A stretch of DNA of 64,000 bases from Gnetum montanum (lineage: Eukaryota > Streptophyta > Gnetopsida > Gnetales > Gnetaceae), in NCBI GenBank assembly GCA_015680685.1, contig MNCI01000579.1, positions 515,691 to 579,690 on the forward strand. The letters run 5' to 3'. Position numbers and translations under genes: made by a program. The notes below the pieces were generated by a model. That model was not told the DNA's origin, ran no database searches, and worked only from the letters and a program-made list of their open reading frames with translations. Within the stretch, counting starts at the first letter, position 1. Every line of letters starts with the position of its first letter. Shown one piece after another: positions 1 to 9,416 of this stretch.

Positions 1-316
1 CAATGATGAAGTAATCTCGATCTTTATTGCTGGTCATGTGCGTGTCCAAGTACGGCACACTCGAATAAAGACACCGTACAATCACATTCACCACACTGCG
101 GGCAGACACGGGAAAAATTCTAACTCTGGAGGGATCAAACTGCCAGAGCTTCGCTACTCTAAAACTGGGATCCCGAATAAGGGAGAGCCACCTCTTATTT
201 ATAGACATGGCAGCAGACTGCGATATCACGTACGCGACATCGTAGGGAAAGATGCGATATCGTGTACGCGATATCGCGTATGCGATATCATGGCTTGTGC
301 AAACTGCGTCTCATCA
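1..316 (-). mobile_element. LTR of Athila-type element, partial (left window edge)
   Basis: Read on the minus strand this starts with TGATGAGACG at 316 and continues through U3 into R. It matches the LTR at 2636-3613, including the GATATC palindromes (about 225-300), the TATA box (CTATAAATA reversed near 199-207) and the AATAAAG signal near the left edge. The U5 end lies outside the window. At 317 the sequence switches abruptly to plus-strand pol, so this LTR belongs to an element or solo LTR that inserted into element E2. Its target duplication cannot be tested because the other end is missing. Confidence 0.88.
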
Positions 317-680
317 GTGATCTTTCTTTGCAAATTTCTAAGATAAACATTTATGGAAAGATCGAGAAGAAGGAAGTTCCATGCATCACATACAGTGATT
401 CATCGGGTGATGACATGGAGGATATGTCTCCATGTGAGAGGTGTGCCCTTGAGAGTGAAAAATAAAGATGCCTATATGTAGCAACCACGCAACCAGTAGT
501 AGACACCCCGTGGTTGATAGCCACTCAAAGGAGCAAGCAAATATGCATGGAACGAACTGAGGAAACTCATGCCAACAAACGTGGCATAGACACATTGGAA
601 CGTGAGCGTCACCAACTTCCACCCCTCAACTTAAGATCATCAATTGGGAGAAGTTGGGCACTTCTTCGAAATTCAAATAG
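317..680 (+). pseudogene. pol fragment: protease end to RT start
   Basis: The stretch from 317 corresponds to the protease/RT junction of A (about 22470-22830) and B (about 30178-30550): the GKIEKK segment, the CIxYSD segment, and the leader that ends in a conserved NWGKL-like motif near 650. In this family pol carries protease, RT, RNase H and integrase. Here only the segment before the RT fingers survives. At about 681 the sequence jumps to the region that follows integrase in A (near 25730). Stops are frequent, so this is a relic. Confidence 0.8.
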
Positions 681-2252
681 ATGCTCATTATTTCAGATCT
701 CTCCCTTACAACTCATTCATGGGGGAGATGGCCACCTATGCTAATCATATGAGGCCCTCAGTTCTTTTTCAATTTTTTTTACACGTTTTTGTTTTACAAA
801 TTCCTTTAACTTTTTCTGTTTTTGTTTTACACCATCGTTATATTTTTCTATTTTGTGTGTGTGTGTGCGTGTGCCATCCATGATGTAAGTTTGTCCCATA
901 ATAAGTGTTCAGACCAATGGGATGAACTGTTTTTCATTGATTGCTAATGTTTGATTTTTACCTTTATGTTACAATGTCAAGACTAAGGTATGTTTCTTTT
1001 GATATGACAGGCAATGAGATCACTTCATCCATCCATCAATTTCTATGGTTTCTCTTGGCTTGGAAATGTATAGTTCCCTTCTAATAAGAACTTTAACGAA
1101 TCGGTGACTGGGGATTTCTCAAACTAAGGATGGACTCAAGGTTTGAAAAGGGTGTGACTTCAAGGGAACTTGATGTTTTTGTGTTGACCATTTCCTTGGG
1201 TGCTTGGATGTTCCCTTCTTGAGTTTTCTTACTGTTCTGATGTTACCCATTCTTTGAAAGCTGAGACAATAAAAATAAAGAAGTCTTTGCATGGTGTGGT
1301 TCTCACACATAAAAACACAAAACACAAAAAAAAAACCAATGTGAGGATTCAAAGCACACCCCTTAGACAGAATAACTTAGGGCTATAAGCACTAGTTATG
1401 GAACCAAAGTAAGGCCCTTCTCGCTTCCCATTGCCTCCTTTGTTTCTTCGGAATGGTGGTGGCTCTTTGAAGATGCATGCTCATTATCCAAGTGGATGGT
1501 TTAACCGAATGCCTTGATGCAAAGTCACTGGAAGTGGTTGGTTTGAGCCCGGAGTTGGAATGAGATTTGCCAAGTCACATTAACCATGCAACACACAAGG
1601 GGCTGTACACCACCTTGTTCTTGGAATTCCATTCCACTTCTCTTCTCTCCATCCTTCTCTCCATTATTCACCTCATTGCCGGTTGTATCATTAGTGTATA
1701 TATTGTGGTTGATGCATTGTTTTCTTTTCGGTAAATTCTTGCGGTTAAGACTTTAACTCTTGTTTCAAAGGACATTCCTAGAGCCTACGGACTCTTTGAA
1801 TGTGGGTTTGTCAGGGCATTAACGATATGAGCCTTCTTTGGGGGGGACCCACTGACACTCCTATTTGGAACATTAGTTAACTTCTTTTCCTTAACATTTT
1901 GCAATTAATTTTATTCTTGTTCATTTCCATCTTGACATCCACTTCATTGATGCCCTAGTTGTCCCTTTTTACCTATCTTTCTTACTCCTTTTCTTTCTCC
2001 ATTCTACCACTACTGAAGGTTTGCAATTAGTCATGGGGGTACGGGGCCTGATTTTTCGCTTTTTCTCCTAAGCCCCAAATTTTTTCGTTTCTCTTCCTAA
2101 CCCCTACACCTTTGGTAGTCATCATTACTACATCTTCCCAGGTCCATGTTAGCCATACCACAACCTAGCCAATGAACCTACACCGAAGCAAGGTATCAAT
2201 TACTTGATGATTCAATTACCCTTACTAATATATGATTGTGTTGTGTGTGCAG
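681..2252 (+). other. 3' untranslated/spacer region of E2
   Basis: This non-coding stretch is shared with B (31920-33495) and with A (25727-26292 plus 34694-35675). Landmarks are the CATGGGGGAGATGGCCACC-like tract near 718, a TG microsatellite at about 855-875, a conserved GTTTTTACC block near 955, the GGACCCAC block near 1847, and a short polypyrimidine/GT-rich tract just before the AG at 2251-2252. I see no coding sequence. The tail has the sequence shape of a 3' splice site placed directly in front of an ATG. Confidence 0.7.
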
Positions 2253-2497
2253 ATGGCAATCATACAACAACAGAATGGATCTGGAGCAAACACTTGGAAT
2301 GGAGCAGTGCTGAAGCAGCTATGCAAGGAGCAGAATTGATGGCTCGCTTACGGATGGACAACGGAAGGCACAATCTAGGCGTTGGCAGCAGCAAGACTCT
2401 TCTTTCCTCTTCTCTTCTCTTATCTCTCCTCTTTTCTCTCAACTGCCAACTATGGCCTGATGTCATTGTAATAAGGTGTTCACCCTTGTTGTCATGA
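2204..2497 (+). pseudogene. Remnant of the env-like ORF (5' and 3' ends joined)
   Basis: The AG at 2251-2252 is followed immediately by ATGGCA (2253), the same arrangement as the start of the 2.8-kb env-like ORF of element D (ATG at 53287, minus). The reading frame open across 2204-2497 (97 codons) includes a KHLEW segment that has counterparts in A (35694-35903) and B (33580-33804). The part after about 2450 matches the sequence after the env-like stop in D. It therefore looks like an env-like gene reduced to its two ends. Whether the small frame itself is translated cannot be told. Confidence 0.5.
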
Positions 2498-2620
2498 ACA
2501 CCAGTTTTGTCAAGTCTTGTAATAATGATCCGTTCACATGTCATTCCATTGGTTCCATTCCCCTCAATAATCCCATACCTACCTGATATTATTGTAAGGA
2601 ACTCGACGATGAGTTTTCAT

Positions 2621-2635
2621 TCAGTCATGGGGGTA
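2621..2635 (+). other. Polypurine tract of E2
   Basis: TCAGTCATGGGGGTA lies directly before the LTR start TGATGAG. The same tract precedes the 3' LTRs of A, B and, with changes, C and D. It is the expected primer site for plus-strand DNA synthesis in LTR retrotransposons. Confidence 0.75.
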
Positions 2636-3613
2636 TGATGAGACGTGATATGCACAAGCCGCGATATCGCGGCCGCCGTGATATCGCATCCCCTGCAATA
2701 TCGAGTACGCGATATCGCGTCGTCCCCTGCGATATCGCGTACGCAATATCACGGTCCGTCGCCAAATCTATAAATAAGAGGCGGCACTCCCCTCATTTCT
2801 CATCCTAGGCTAGAAGTAGCGAAGCTTTGGCGGATTGATCACCCTAGAGATAGAATATTTTCCATGTGCCTGCAGTAGGAGTCCCCCAAGTGAACAGTTC
2901 TTTATTCGAGCAGCTTTGTACCTGAACGTAAGTTGTGTATGGAAATAAAGACGAGCTTTGTGGATAAACCTTGCAGTACATGGATAGGTTTATTTAATGT
3001 TATTTATTGCTTTCCTAGTAACGCGGCATGAGTACGACTTGGTTACGAGCATTGATGAATGTGTACGGCTAGCCAAGGAATCAGCTACTCATCGCGATTA
3101 GATTCTCTCACCCTTATCTCCTAGAATGTGGGACAAGTATGACTTGATTACGAGCATCTACGGATGTGTACGACTAGTCAAGGAATCAGCTGCTTGTCAC
3201 ACTTAGGCTAGTTAGGTGCCTCAGTACGACTGCTTCGAGCACGTGCGTTACATGTGGTAATCCCAGTAACGATTAGCGTTTGGTAGCCACAATTGCACAG
3301 TTCAGGGTGTGTACGACAAGTGGGAATGGATGCTGACACTAGGACTTAGCGTTGTAGTTAGAGTTAGTTTTAGTCTCTCAACCCTTCACCCTTTAGCATA
3401 GGAGATAAACTTGAAAAGACCAAAAAAATCATATACCTCGGACTTACTTAACCATACACCGTGACAACAACAAGTAAGTCTGGGAAGACAACAATTAATT
3501 AACCCCAAGTGTTCCTTGCAGCGTTTAGGCATTTAGTTTGCGGAGTTCGACCGGATCACGCGTGCTATGCTTGTTTCATTTGGTTGAGTGTAGGGGTACC
3601 TCGTCACTCATCA
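2636..3613 (+). mobile_element. 3' LTR of E2 (978 bp)
   Basis: It starts TGATGAG and ends CTCATCA. U3 has repeated GCGATATCGCG-type palindromes (about 2655-2760). A TATA box (TCTATAAATAAG) lies near 2768 and AATAAAG near 2945. It is longer than sister LTRs (about 820-900 bp), partly because about 105 bp is duplicated in tandem: AGTACGACTT at 3031 is repeated as AGTATGACTT near 3136. The next five bases are AGTAC; the matching left flank is not available. Confidence 0.92.
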
Positions 3614-3959
3614 AGTACATTCAATAAAAGATTTTCAATCCTCAAGGAATTATAGATGCGGGTGACTAGGGCATCGCTAGGGGTCTTAGTGTTGTTCAAT
3701 CCTCTAAGGCATAGCATGAAGCTATTCATGTTTGTTGAGGAAAAATACATGTGCACAATGGAATTAGCCATAGCCTACAGGATTGACCAACTTATCATGT
3801 AAGTTGAAAAGTGGGTTTCAAAACATTTGGCATTTCAAGAGATGATTCATGATTAGATACAAACATAACAATGTCTTGTAGTATAAATGTGCTTTCTAGG
3901 GCTTCTAATTGAGTTTTGGATGAAAGGAATTTTATGCAAACTTGCTTGATTTTGACTTC
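3614..3959. other. Flank between E2 and the RIP relic
   Basis: This is the continuation of the minus-strand RIP region. A frame at 3795-4037 (minus) has a glycine-initiated strand and a cysteine spaced as in the first B-chain repeat, but the match is weak and would need a frameshift. No other feature is recognised. E2 may have inserted inside the former B chain. Confidence 0.3.
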
Positions 3960-4984
3960 ACCTTTGTTGGTGTTCATTGAAATGAGTTTCCACATGAGGA
4001 GAGCTACACCTTGTCCCCGCTTTAGACATTGGAACACAGTCCTTGGACATTGTTCAAGAAGAGTTCATTAGAGTTGGATTGGTCTAGGATACCATATTAA
4101 TAATAATTGACATCCTCCATAGGCATTACTATGCATGGTCGCTGCAAAGCAGAAGAAGGAAAAAGAAAAAGTCGTAGTGCTATTGCTAATTTCATATTTT
4201 TTAGTATTGCAATGTCTTTGACGTAGTATAGGTAGATGTTTTCTACTTTGATGTATTTTACATGGACGACACTTGAGAATACTCCCTGTAATTACCGTTG
4301 GATGTAGTCCAACAATTTTTCCCAACTCATCTCCAGCTCTTGCATCATAGAGTCTAGCTTAAATTTGGGGTCTTGTAGGTATAGAGACGCTGCTATCTAT
4401 GCATCAATAAATTTGTATCTAGCTACTTTCACCACCAATTAATATTTAGCAACTACTTTATCATCAACTTTCTTACATTAACTCTACAAATTGGTGATGG
4501 CATTCTTTAGTTCTCCCATCAGTAAATCGATCTAATCCCTATGTCCTACCTCTTTCTCTAGATTGTCATAGGTGCTGATGAAGCTAAGTGGGACTCTATT
4601 ATTATTGTTGACATTGGTGAACAGAGTGTTGGCAACTGCCACAGGAGTGTCTTTGTAGAAGTAGGTTCATGGGGTTGAATATTGATAGGCACAATAACCC
4701 AACACGTAAACATTCATGGTGTTGATCGCCATTGTGATGCTATATAGATTGTTGGAGAGATCCACAAGTATGAACCTCTTATTCACACTCAACATTGGTA
4801 TGTCATATTATTGGCTTCCTTCATTGATCCATTCTATTTGCAAATCCTTCATGAAGTCACTGAAGGTATCCTTAGTGGCATCTTTGGTTGAAAACTTGAC
4901 ATTGCCATCAACATCAAGGAGAGCTACCAGAGAAACAATGCACACCACTAATGCTATTGATCTTGCTACTGTTGAAGACATCAT
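3960..4984 (-). pseudogene. Type II ribosome-inactivating protein (rRNA N-glycosidase A chain plus start of lectin B chain), pseudogene
   Basis: RIP A chains remove one adenine from the sarcin-ricin loop of 28S rRNA, and type II proteins carry a galactose-binding lectin B chain. On the minus strand the ATG at 4984 opens a frame with a signal-peptide-like hydrophobic start, the NVYVLGY segment (ricin Tyr80 region), FISTYDNLE (Tyr123 region), VARYKFID (the active-site helix, with Arg kept but Lys where the catalytic Glu belongs) and SWEKLLDYIQ (the Trp211 region). The A-chain part is about 280 codons, the usual length. In the same frame a linker leads to GLCSNV (codon starting 4042), a GD segment and LSSCG, the pattern that opens a ricin-type B chain. 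About eight or more in-frame stops, with no frameshift in the A part, show it is dead. The rest of the B chain is not recognisable, and the E2 LTR end lies about 350 bp downstream. Confidence 0.85.
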
Positions 4985-5099
4985 ATCTTGCTCTTCTTTG
5001 CTTACTCTTGTATTGGATTCTTAGTTCTCCTTCTAGTTACATTACTTTTGAACTTTTAAAGTATGAGCATGTTCATTATAGGACATTATTAACCATGCA

Positions 5100-5779
5100 T
5101 GAAAAACCACCAACTCTAGAAAAGAGGTGATGTATGGCAGTCAATATTTGATGACTTGAATGCCTACAACAAAGTAGAGATTTGCATGAAGGAGTTGCAG
5201 ATAGAAGAAATGATAGAATACATGGAGCTTGCCAACCTCCAAAATGCAAACTTGGTGATGCTAACAATAAGAAGACCAAGGTATGAACTGGAGAAGAAGG
5301 TGGCCAGCTCATACCTCCTCTATGAGGTTGAGTTTGAGCATCATAAAGATATCAAGTAAAAGTTGGAGATAGCCAATGCTGTTCTTGAAGTTCTAAGGAG
5401 CCGTTTCACAAAGCAATGAGCAATTTTTGAGAACCTTGTTAGAAGAATGAATGACTACCACAAATTGTAGAACCTGGTAAAGATGTTCAATGTTGAACGT
5501 AAACAATTTGCAACATGGTTTGTCAACATTAAGGAATTGTTTCCTACAATGCCCTACAACATTAAGGAATTGTGGGATGTCCCCATACCAACCCATATTG
5601 GCAAAGCCGCATGGCCTATGTATGATCCACAAAGTAAGGAGGAGAAGATGAAAGAATTACTAGATGCTTTTTGTCTTCCACTAGAAGCAATAGCCACAAC
5701 AAGACAACCTCAACGACCATCACCATGAGTGCAGGAGCCTATTGAAGATTCTTCAGCATCCCAGGAGTCTGACTCCTAG
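5100..5779 (+). pseudogene. 3' part of an env-like retrotransposon ORF (truncated)
   Basis: The translation from about 5109 to the stop near 5777 follows the C-terminal quarter of the env-like ORF of element D (minus, about 51150-50486). Shared segments are MNDYH/INDYQ, the MYDPxSKEEK motif and the LLDAF/MLDAF motif near the end. The preceding part is rich in charged heptads and is probably coiled coil. The 5' three quarters are absent, and the copy begins about 115 bp from the start codon of the divergent RIP relic. There is no sign of the gag or pol genes of this element. Confidence 0.75.
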
Positions 5780-6239
5780 CACTATTTAATCTCCACCTTG
5801 TCTTTAGAAACTAGAGGATTCCTATCATCCATTTTTGTAAGGATGTCCAATTTTGTTATCTAGGACACCCTTTTTTGTAATTTTTGTAATTCCATATATA
5901 ATGGACAAACCATGGAATGACATTAAATAGGCATTGAGGCCTTCGATTGTATGTTCATGAGAAGATGGAAAGAGAGAGGTCTAAGAAAGGTAAAAAGAGA
6001 AGAGAGAAGATAGTATGTAAAGCTCATCTTGAGCATCCATTGTAGGATTTATTACCATTGATGTATGTGAGAATATTTTGTGGAGGTCTTGAGTCCTTGT
6101 CTATTCTTAGGGACATTGCTTCTAGCATATTTGTATTTCATTCTCAATTGGAAGCAAGAATAAAGTATGGTAATCTTTTCTTGTTTCAATATGTAAGCAT
6201 TTTATAGGATTTGGCTTCAATTTTTGGTTATTGAGGCAT
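5780..6239 (+). other. 3' flank of the env-like fragment
   Basis: The first 120 bases, with the TTTTTGTAA-rich tract, resemble the sequence after the env-like stop in D. The rest (purine-rich GAGAAGA repeats near 5960-6015 and an AATAAAG near 6159) looks like 3' untranslated or LTR sequence from another subfamily, but no LTR ends are visible. No gene is seen. Confidence 0.35.
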
Positions 6240-6412
6240 GGTCGTCACCAAGGAAATTGAGTACTTAATGTATGAGTACTATAAGTAGTGAGAAGTAAAT
6301 AGTGTATTCTATTTGAATATTGCATAATTGGTCTTTTTATATGCAAATAGTATATTATAAGTAAAATTTTATATGAATTATGTAATATAAAATTGATAAT
6401 ATTAAAAATGTA
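6240..6412 (+). repeat. DR dispersed repeat, terminal segment (interrupted)
   Basis: This matches 17985-18150 and 63355-63520, including the ATATGCAAATAGTATATTA-type block and the AAAAATGTA that marks where the LINE island inserted. The repeat resumes at 8933. It is AT-rich and has no coding capacity. Confidence 0.65.
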
Positions 6413-6499
6413 CAAGGAAAATTTTTTTTCTATTTGAATAGTATCAAGGGAGGCCTTAATTTAAAGATAAACTATTTATCTATAATTATGATGCACAAT

Positions 6500-6690
6500 T
6501 AGTAGAGCATGAATGGGATCTCATCATTTGAGAGTTGAAACATGTAGATGGCTCAAAATTCCTGCAATATGCTCATTGTGTAATGCAAAAAACATTGAAG
6601 ATGAATACCATATTTTTTTACAATGTCTTGAATTAGAACACATAAAACATAGATGGGATATTATAATTGTAAATTTGGTTGAATTGTTCT
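6500..6690 (+). pseudogene. LINE RT C-terminal zinc-binding domain fragment (zf-RVT type)
   Basis: In one frame the sequence reads HHLRVETCRW followed by CSLCNAKNIEDEYHIFLQC, the Cys-x2-Cys...His...Cys arrangement that ends the ORF2 protein of many LINEs. In those elements the domain follows RT and helps to bind nucleic acid. No RT lies upstream, because the DR repeat ends at 6412, so this is a 5'-truncated fragment. Confidence 0.65.
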
Positions 6691-6692
6691 AA

Positions 6693-8298
6693 GTGTTACT
6701 AAGAAGAGTTGGTAATTTTCTCCATGATCATGATATAGACATGGGTGATTTTGAATCGATGAGTGGGAATGTGGCGAGTGTGGGGAATGTGGCGAGTGTG
6801 GGAAATGTAGTGAATGCAAGGAATGCAGTGATTATAGGAAGCGTGATGAGCATGGAGCATAGACTTGGCATAGAGGATAGTTGGGAAGAGGATGAGGTGA
6901 GTGCAGCACAGTTTGGAGCAACTAGCGGGTTGGGGGGTTCTGTAAGAAAGGATGCTGGAGGAGAGATTGGGGGAAAAGAAGTCACTTGGTGCCCCAAGGT
7001 TGGGGGTGTGGAGGAGTGTGTGAGAGGAGATGGCTCGATGAGGGTATGAATGCAAGTCCCCTCAAGTGCGAGGCTATGAATGGTGGAGTTAAGTCTCATT
7101 AATAAGTGTGTTTTGGCAGGCACACCATCTTCGTTTGACTTGGTTAAGAAATGGATAGTCATGCATTGGGGTTTCTACCCTATGGAGGTTTGTTGCCTCC
7201 CAGAGGATCTCTTTTTGTTTATTTTTCAATTAGTGCAGGATCGTGAGAAGATTTTGATGGGCAGGTTGTGGTTTTTTGGGGTGTAGTATTTGGCCCTAAC
7301 CCATTGATGACCAAGGGCCAATTAGGACTTAGATTTTTTTTCAAGGGCTTCGGTCTAGATCAGGGTTTCTAGTCTTTCGTGGGAGCTTTGGATGGAAGAG
7401 TTCCTAAGAACTCTTGTTGGTTTCTTTGAGGATTTGATATTCTTTGATTGTGCCATGGGTTCCTTGGAATGAATGGGGTTTGCAAGGTTCTATGTGTGGA
7501 GGTCACTTTCACTTGTGGAGCTAGTCCATGAGGTTGTGCTCAACTTTCCCTTGGGGGAGTAATGGGTAAAGATTGAATATGAAAATGCGATTGTTGACCC
7601 TCATGTAGCTATGAAATTTGCTAGGCTTCGCCTTTGCAACACATGTGGTAAGGCGAGGTACTAGACGATAGACTGTTAGGTGCAAAGGTAGGGGGATGAC
7701 CAAAAGAAGAGGGGTCAGGATTGAACATTTGTAACCCAAAAGGGGAGGTTTCCTAGAAATCCACCATAGGGCATGGGACCCTTTGGGCCCAGCAGGATAG
7801 TGAAGGTGAATACCATTGGGGTAGGGGCCACTTAATAGAGTGCACAAGCTAATGTTAAAGGGGTGAAGGAGGTGGAGGATGTGGAAAGTAGTCAAGTTGA
7901 ATCCTAGGATTCACAAGGTGTTTGTGAAGGTGGAGAAGCTAATTCACCAAGTTTGCTAGTGTCATCTAGGTTGCCATGGTTTTTTGGATCTTCAAGTTCC
8001 TTGGGGTTACCCATTAAAGATGGGTTGAGGCCAACAATATTCTCTACTCAGGGTTTGGGGTTTGAATGACCCCCCTTGGTATTTGGGTTAACATGGTTTG
8101 AGGGAGTCCCCTACCTCCCTTGGAAGAGATTGCTAAAAGAAGTACCATGAATGATGGACCTTTCTCGATTTCGCTTAGCACAAGCAAGTTAGGGTGTCTA
8201 TTAGTTTTTGTGGCCCCAGTTAACAGGATACAGTCAAAGGTTGACTTGGGGATGCAGCTAGTCCTCAAGGAGGTTTTCAAATATGCAAGTTGCAAGAC
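6693..8298 (+). pseudogene. LINE ORF1, DUF4283-type nucleic-acid-binding protein
   Basis: A frame starting near 6693 and continuing in phase past 7080 has the LGTPSS-like opening, the KKWIVMHWG segment, a LPEDLFLFIF strand and an RLWFF motif, the pattern of the DUF4283 domain in plant L1-like LINE ORF1 proteins. Near 7630 a CNTCGK zinc-knuckle-like motif follows. The N-terminal part has three near-repeats of GNVASVG (6765-6810). Several in-frame stops (for example after 7284) show it is inactive. ORF1 proteins coat LINE RNA. Confidence 0.65.
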
Positions 8299-8560
8299 AT
8301 GAGAATCCTCTCATGGAGCTACAGGGGGCAAGGTCCTCCCTATAAAAGAAATACCCTTAAAGAGATTATGCATCGGGAAACATGTGATGTGGTCTGCTTG
8401 TAGGAAACTAATTTGTAGCAATAGGAGATTCATTGATCCTAAAGTGGTAAGGACTTGCACAAGGAGGAGTTGGAGGTCCTATCTCAACTTCAGGTTGTGG
8501 ATAGTGAGATGGAGGCTTACTGGAGACAGAGATCTCAAGTGATTTCAGTGGTTGGATTCT
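8299..8560 (+). pseudogene. LINE ORF2 fragment: AP endonuclease start joined to a linker piece
   Basis: ATG at 8299 starts MRILSW and continues to the DVVCL-ETNL motif, the first two strands of the APE-type endonuclease of plant L1-like LINEs. After about 8440 the sequence jumps to an EAYWRQRSQ segment, normally found between endonuclease and RT. RT is then missing. The element was internally deleted before or after insertion. Confidence 0.6.
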
Positions 8561-8932
8561 GATGGTGACGATGGGTTTTGGGCCTCTTGGGTATGTGATT
8601 TTTGGATTTTTGTGTTGGGTCCCTTTGCTTTTGAACCTTTACAGAGCTCTGTGTTTTTGTTGCATGTTTTGGTAGACCTATTTTGGATGTGGTCTATCGC
8701 GTGGCTTGACTTTAACAAGAAGTGGTTTTAAGTCTAGTGTGTTTGGGGGATTCATTACTTCCCCTTGTATTTCCTTATTGTATATATTTTGCATTAATAC
8801 ATTCTTGAACTTTTCTCAAAAAGTTTTTTGTCTTCATGATGTTTTTAAAACTTATAACATGTATATTTCTACCATGTAATAGATCTAGAGGGTCTATGGA
8901 GATAATAAAATTTCAGTTTCAATTTCAGTTTG
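8561..8932 (+). other. LINE 3' tail region
   Basis: This is non-coding. It has one tail-like end (AACTTTTCTCAAAAAG near 8810-8825) and a second ending in TTTCAG repeats (8909-8930) next to the target duplication. The two ends may mean two LINE tails in series. Confidence 0.4.
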
Positions 8933-9416
8933 AAAAATATATTCAAGCTACTTAATTATTGAACAACCATTTTTTGACAATATTGACATTACAAATATTC
9001 ATACTAAATAGGGCAAGTTTACTATCTAGATCCATTATATTGCATAAGGACATTTTCATAATAACTATATAAAATACTTTTCCCCTATCTTTAGATAGTA
9101 TGTTTATGACTTGTATAAACAAATCTGTAATTATACTATAAGAAAATAAAAGTATTCTTGTAAAATAATAACAATAATAAGAATAAAAGTTCAACAATTG
9201 AGGGAAAAAACGGATTAAAGCCAACAAAGAAGAAGACGCGTGGTAAAAGATGGTTGTCAACGACCTGAACGCTAGTATGTCCAAAGTATATATAATGCAA
9301 CCGAATACCGTCTAAATATAAATGAAAAAAACAAAAGAAAACACAATGTGTCACGGGGTTAAATTACTTCATTGATACCTATTAAGGTAATTTGATCATC
9401 GATTTCCAACCTTTTA
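8933..9416 (+). repeat. DR repeat continued, then AT-rich spacer
   Basis: 8933-9010 matches 18160-18240 and 63530-63600, the end of other DR copies. 9010-9350 has no match elsewhere in the window and no gene. From about 9355 the sequence matches the start of the DR copy at 47820 (GGTTAAATTACTTC). Confidence 0.5.

Larger units (their letters stand above)
317..3613 (+). mobile_element. Element E2: internally deleted Athila-type Ty3/gypsy element (3' part)
   Basis: The parts in order are the end of protease, the start of RT, an internal deletion at about 681, the 3' untranslated region, the env-like ORF remnant, the polypurine tract and the 3' LTR. Each part aligns with the same part of elements A and B further right. 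RNase H, integrase and the RT core are missing, so the element cannot encode its own mobility. The 5' side is cut by the minus-strand LTR that ends at 316. Confidence 0.85.
6413..8932 (+). mobile_element. LINE island inserted in the DR repeat
   Basis: A block of LINE-derived sequence is flanked by near-identical repeats, AAAAATGTA (6404-6412) and AAAAATATA (8933-8941), consistent with a target-site duplication. It holds, in order, an RT zinc-binding fragment, an ORF1, the start of an ORF2 endonuclease, a small internal ORF2 piece, and a 3' tail ending in a run of TTTCAG repeats. All parts are plus strand. The zinc-binding piece upstream of ORF1 suggests that two LINE fragments are joined. Confidence 0.6.

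Noticed and set aside
855..875. TG microsatellite as a regulatory element
   Set aside because: A simple repeat in the 3' region of E2, absent or shorter in A and B.
2650..2760. CG-rich island as a host gene promoter
   Set aside because: The CG-rich palindromes lie in LTR U3 just upstream of the LTR TATA box and recur in sister LTRs.
3795..4037. Separate small minus-strand gene
   Set aside because: It overlaps the region expected for the RIP B chain in another frame; weak similarity to a lectin repeat is the only signal, so it was not called as its own gene.
6728..7162. 144-codon minus-strand open frame
   Set aside because: It is the antisense of the LINE ORF1 N-terminal repeats; no recognisable domain, and low-complexity composition.
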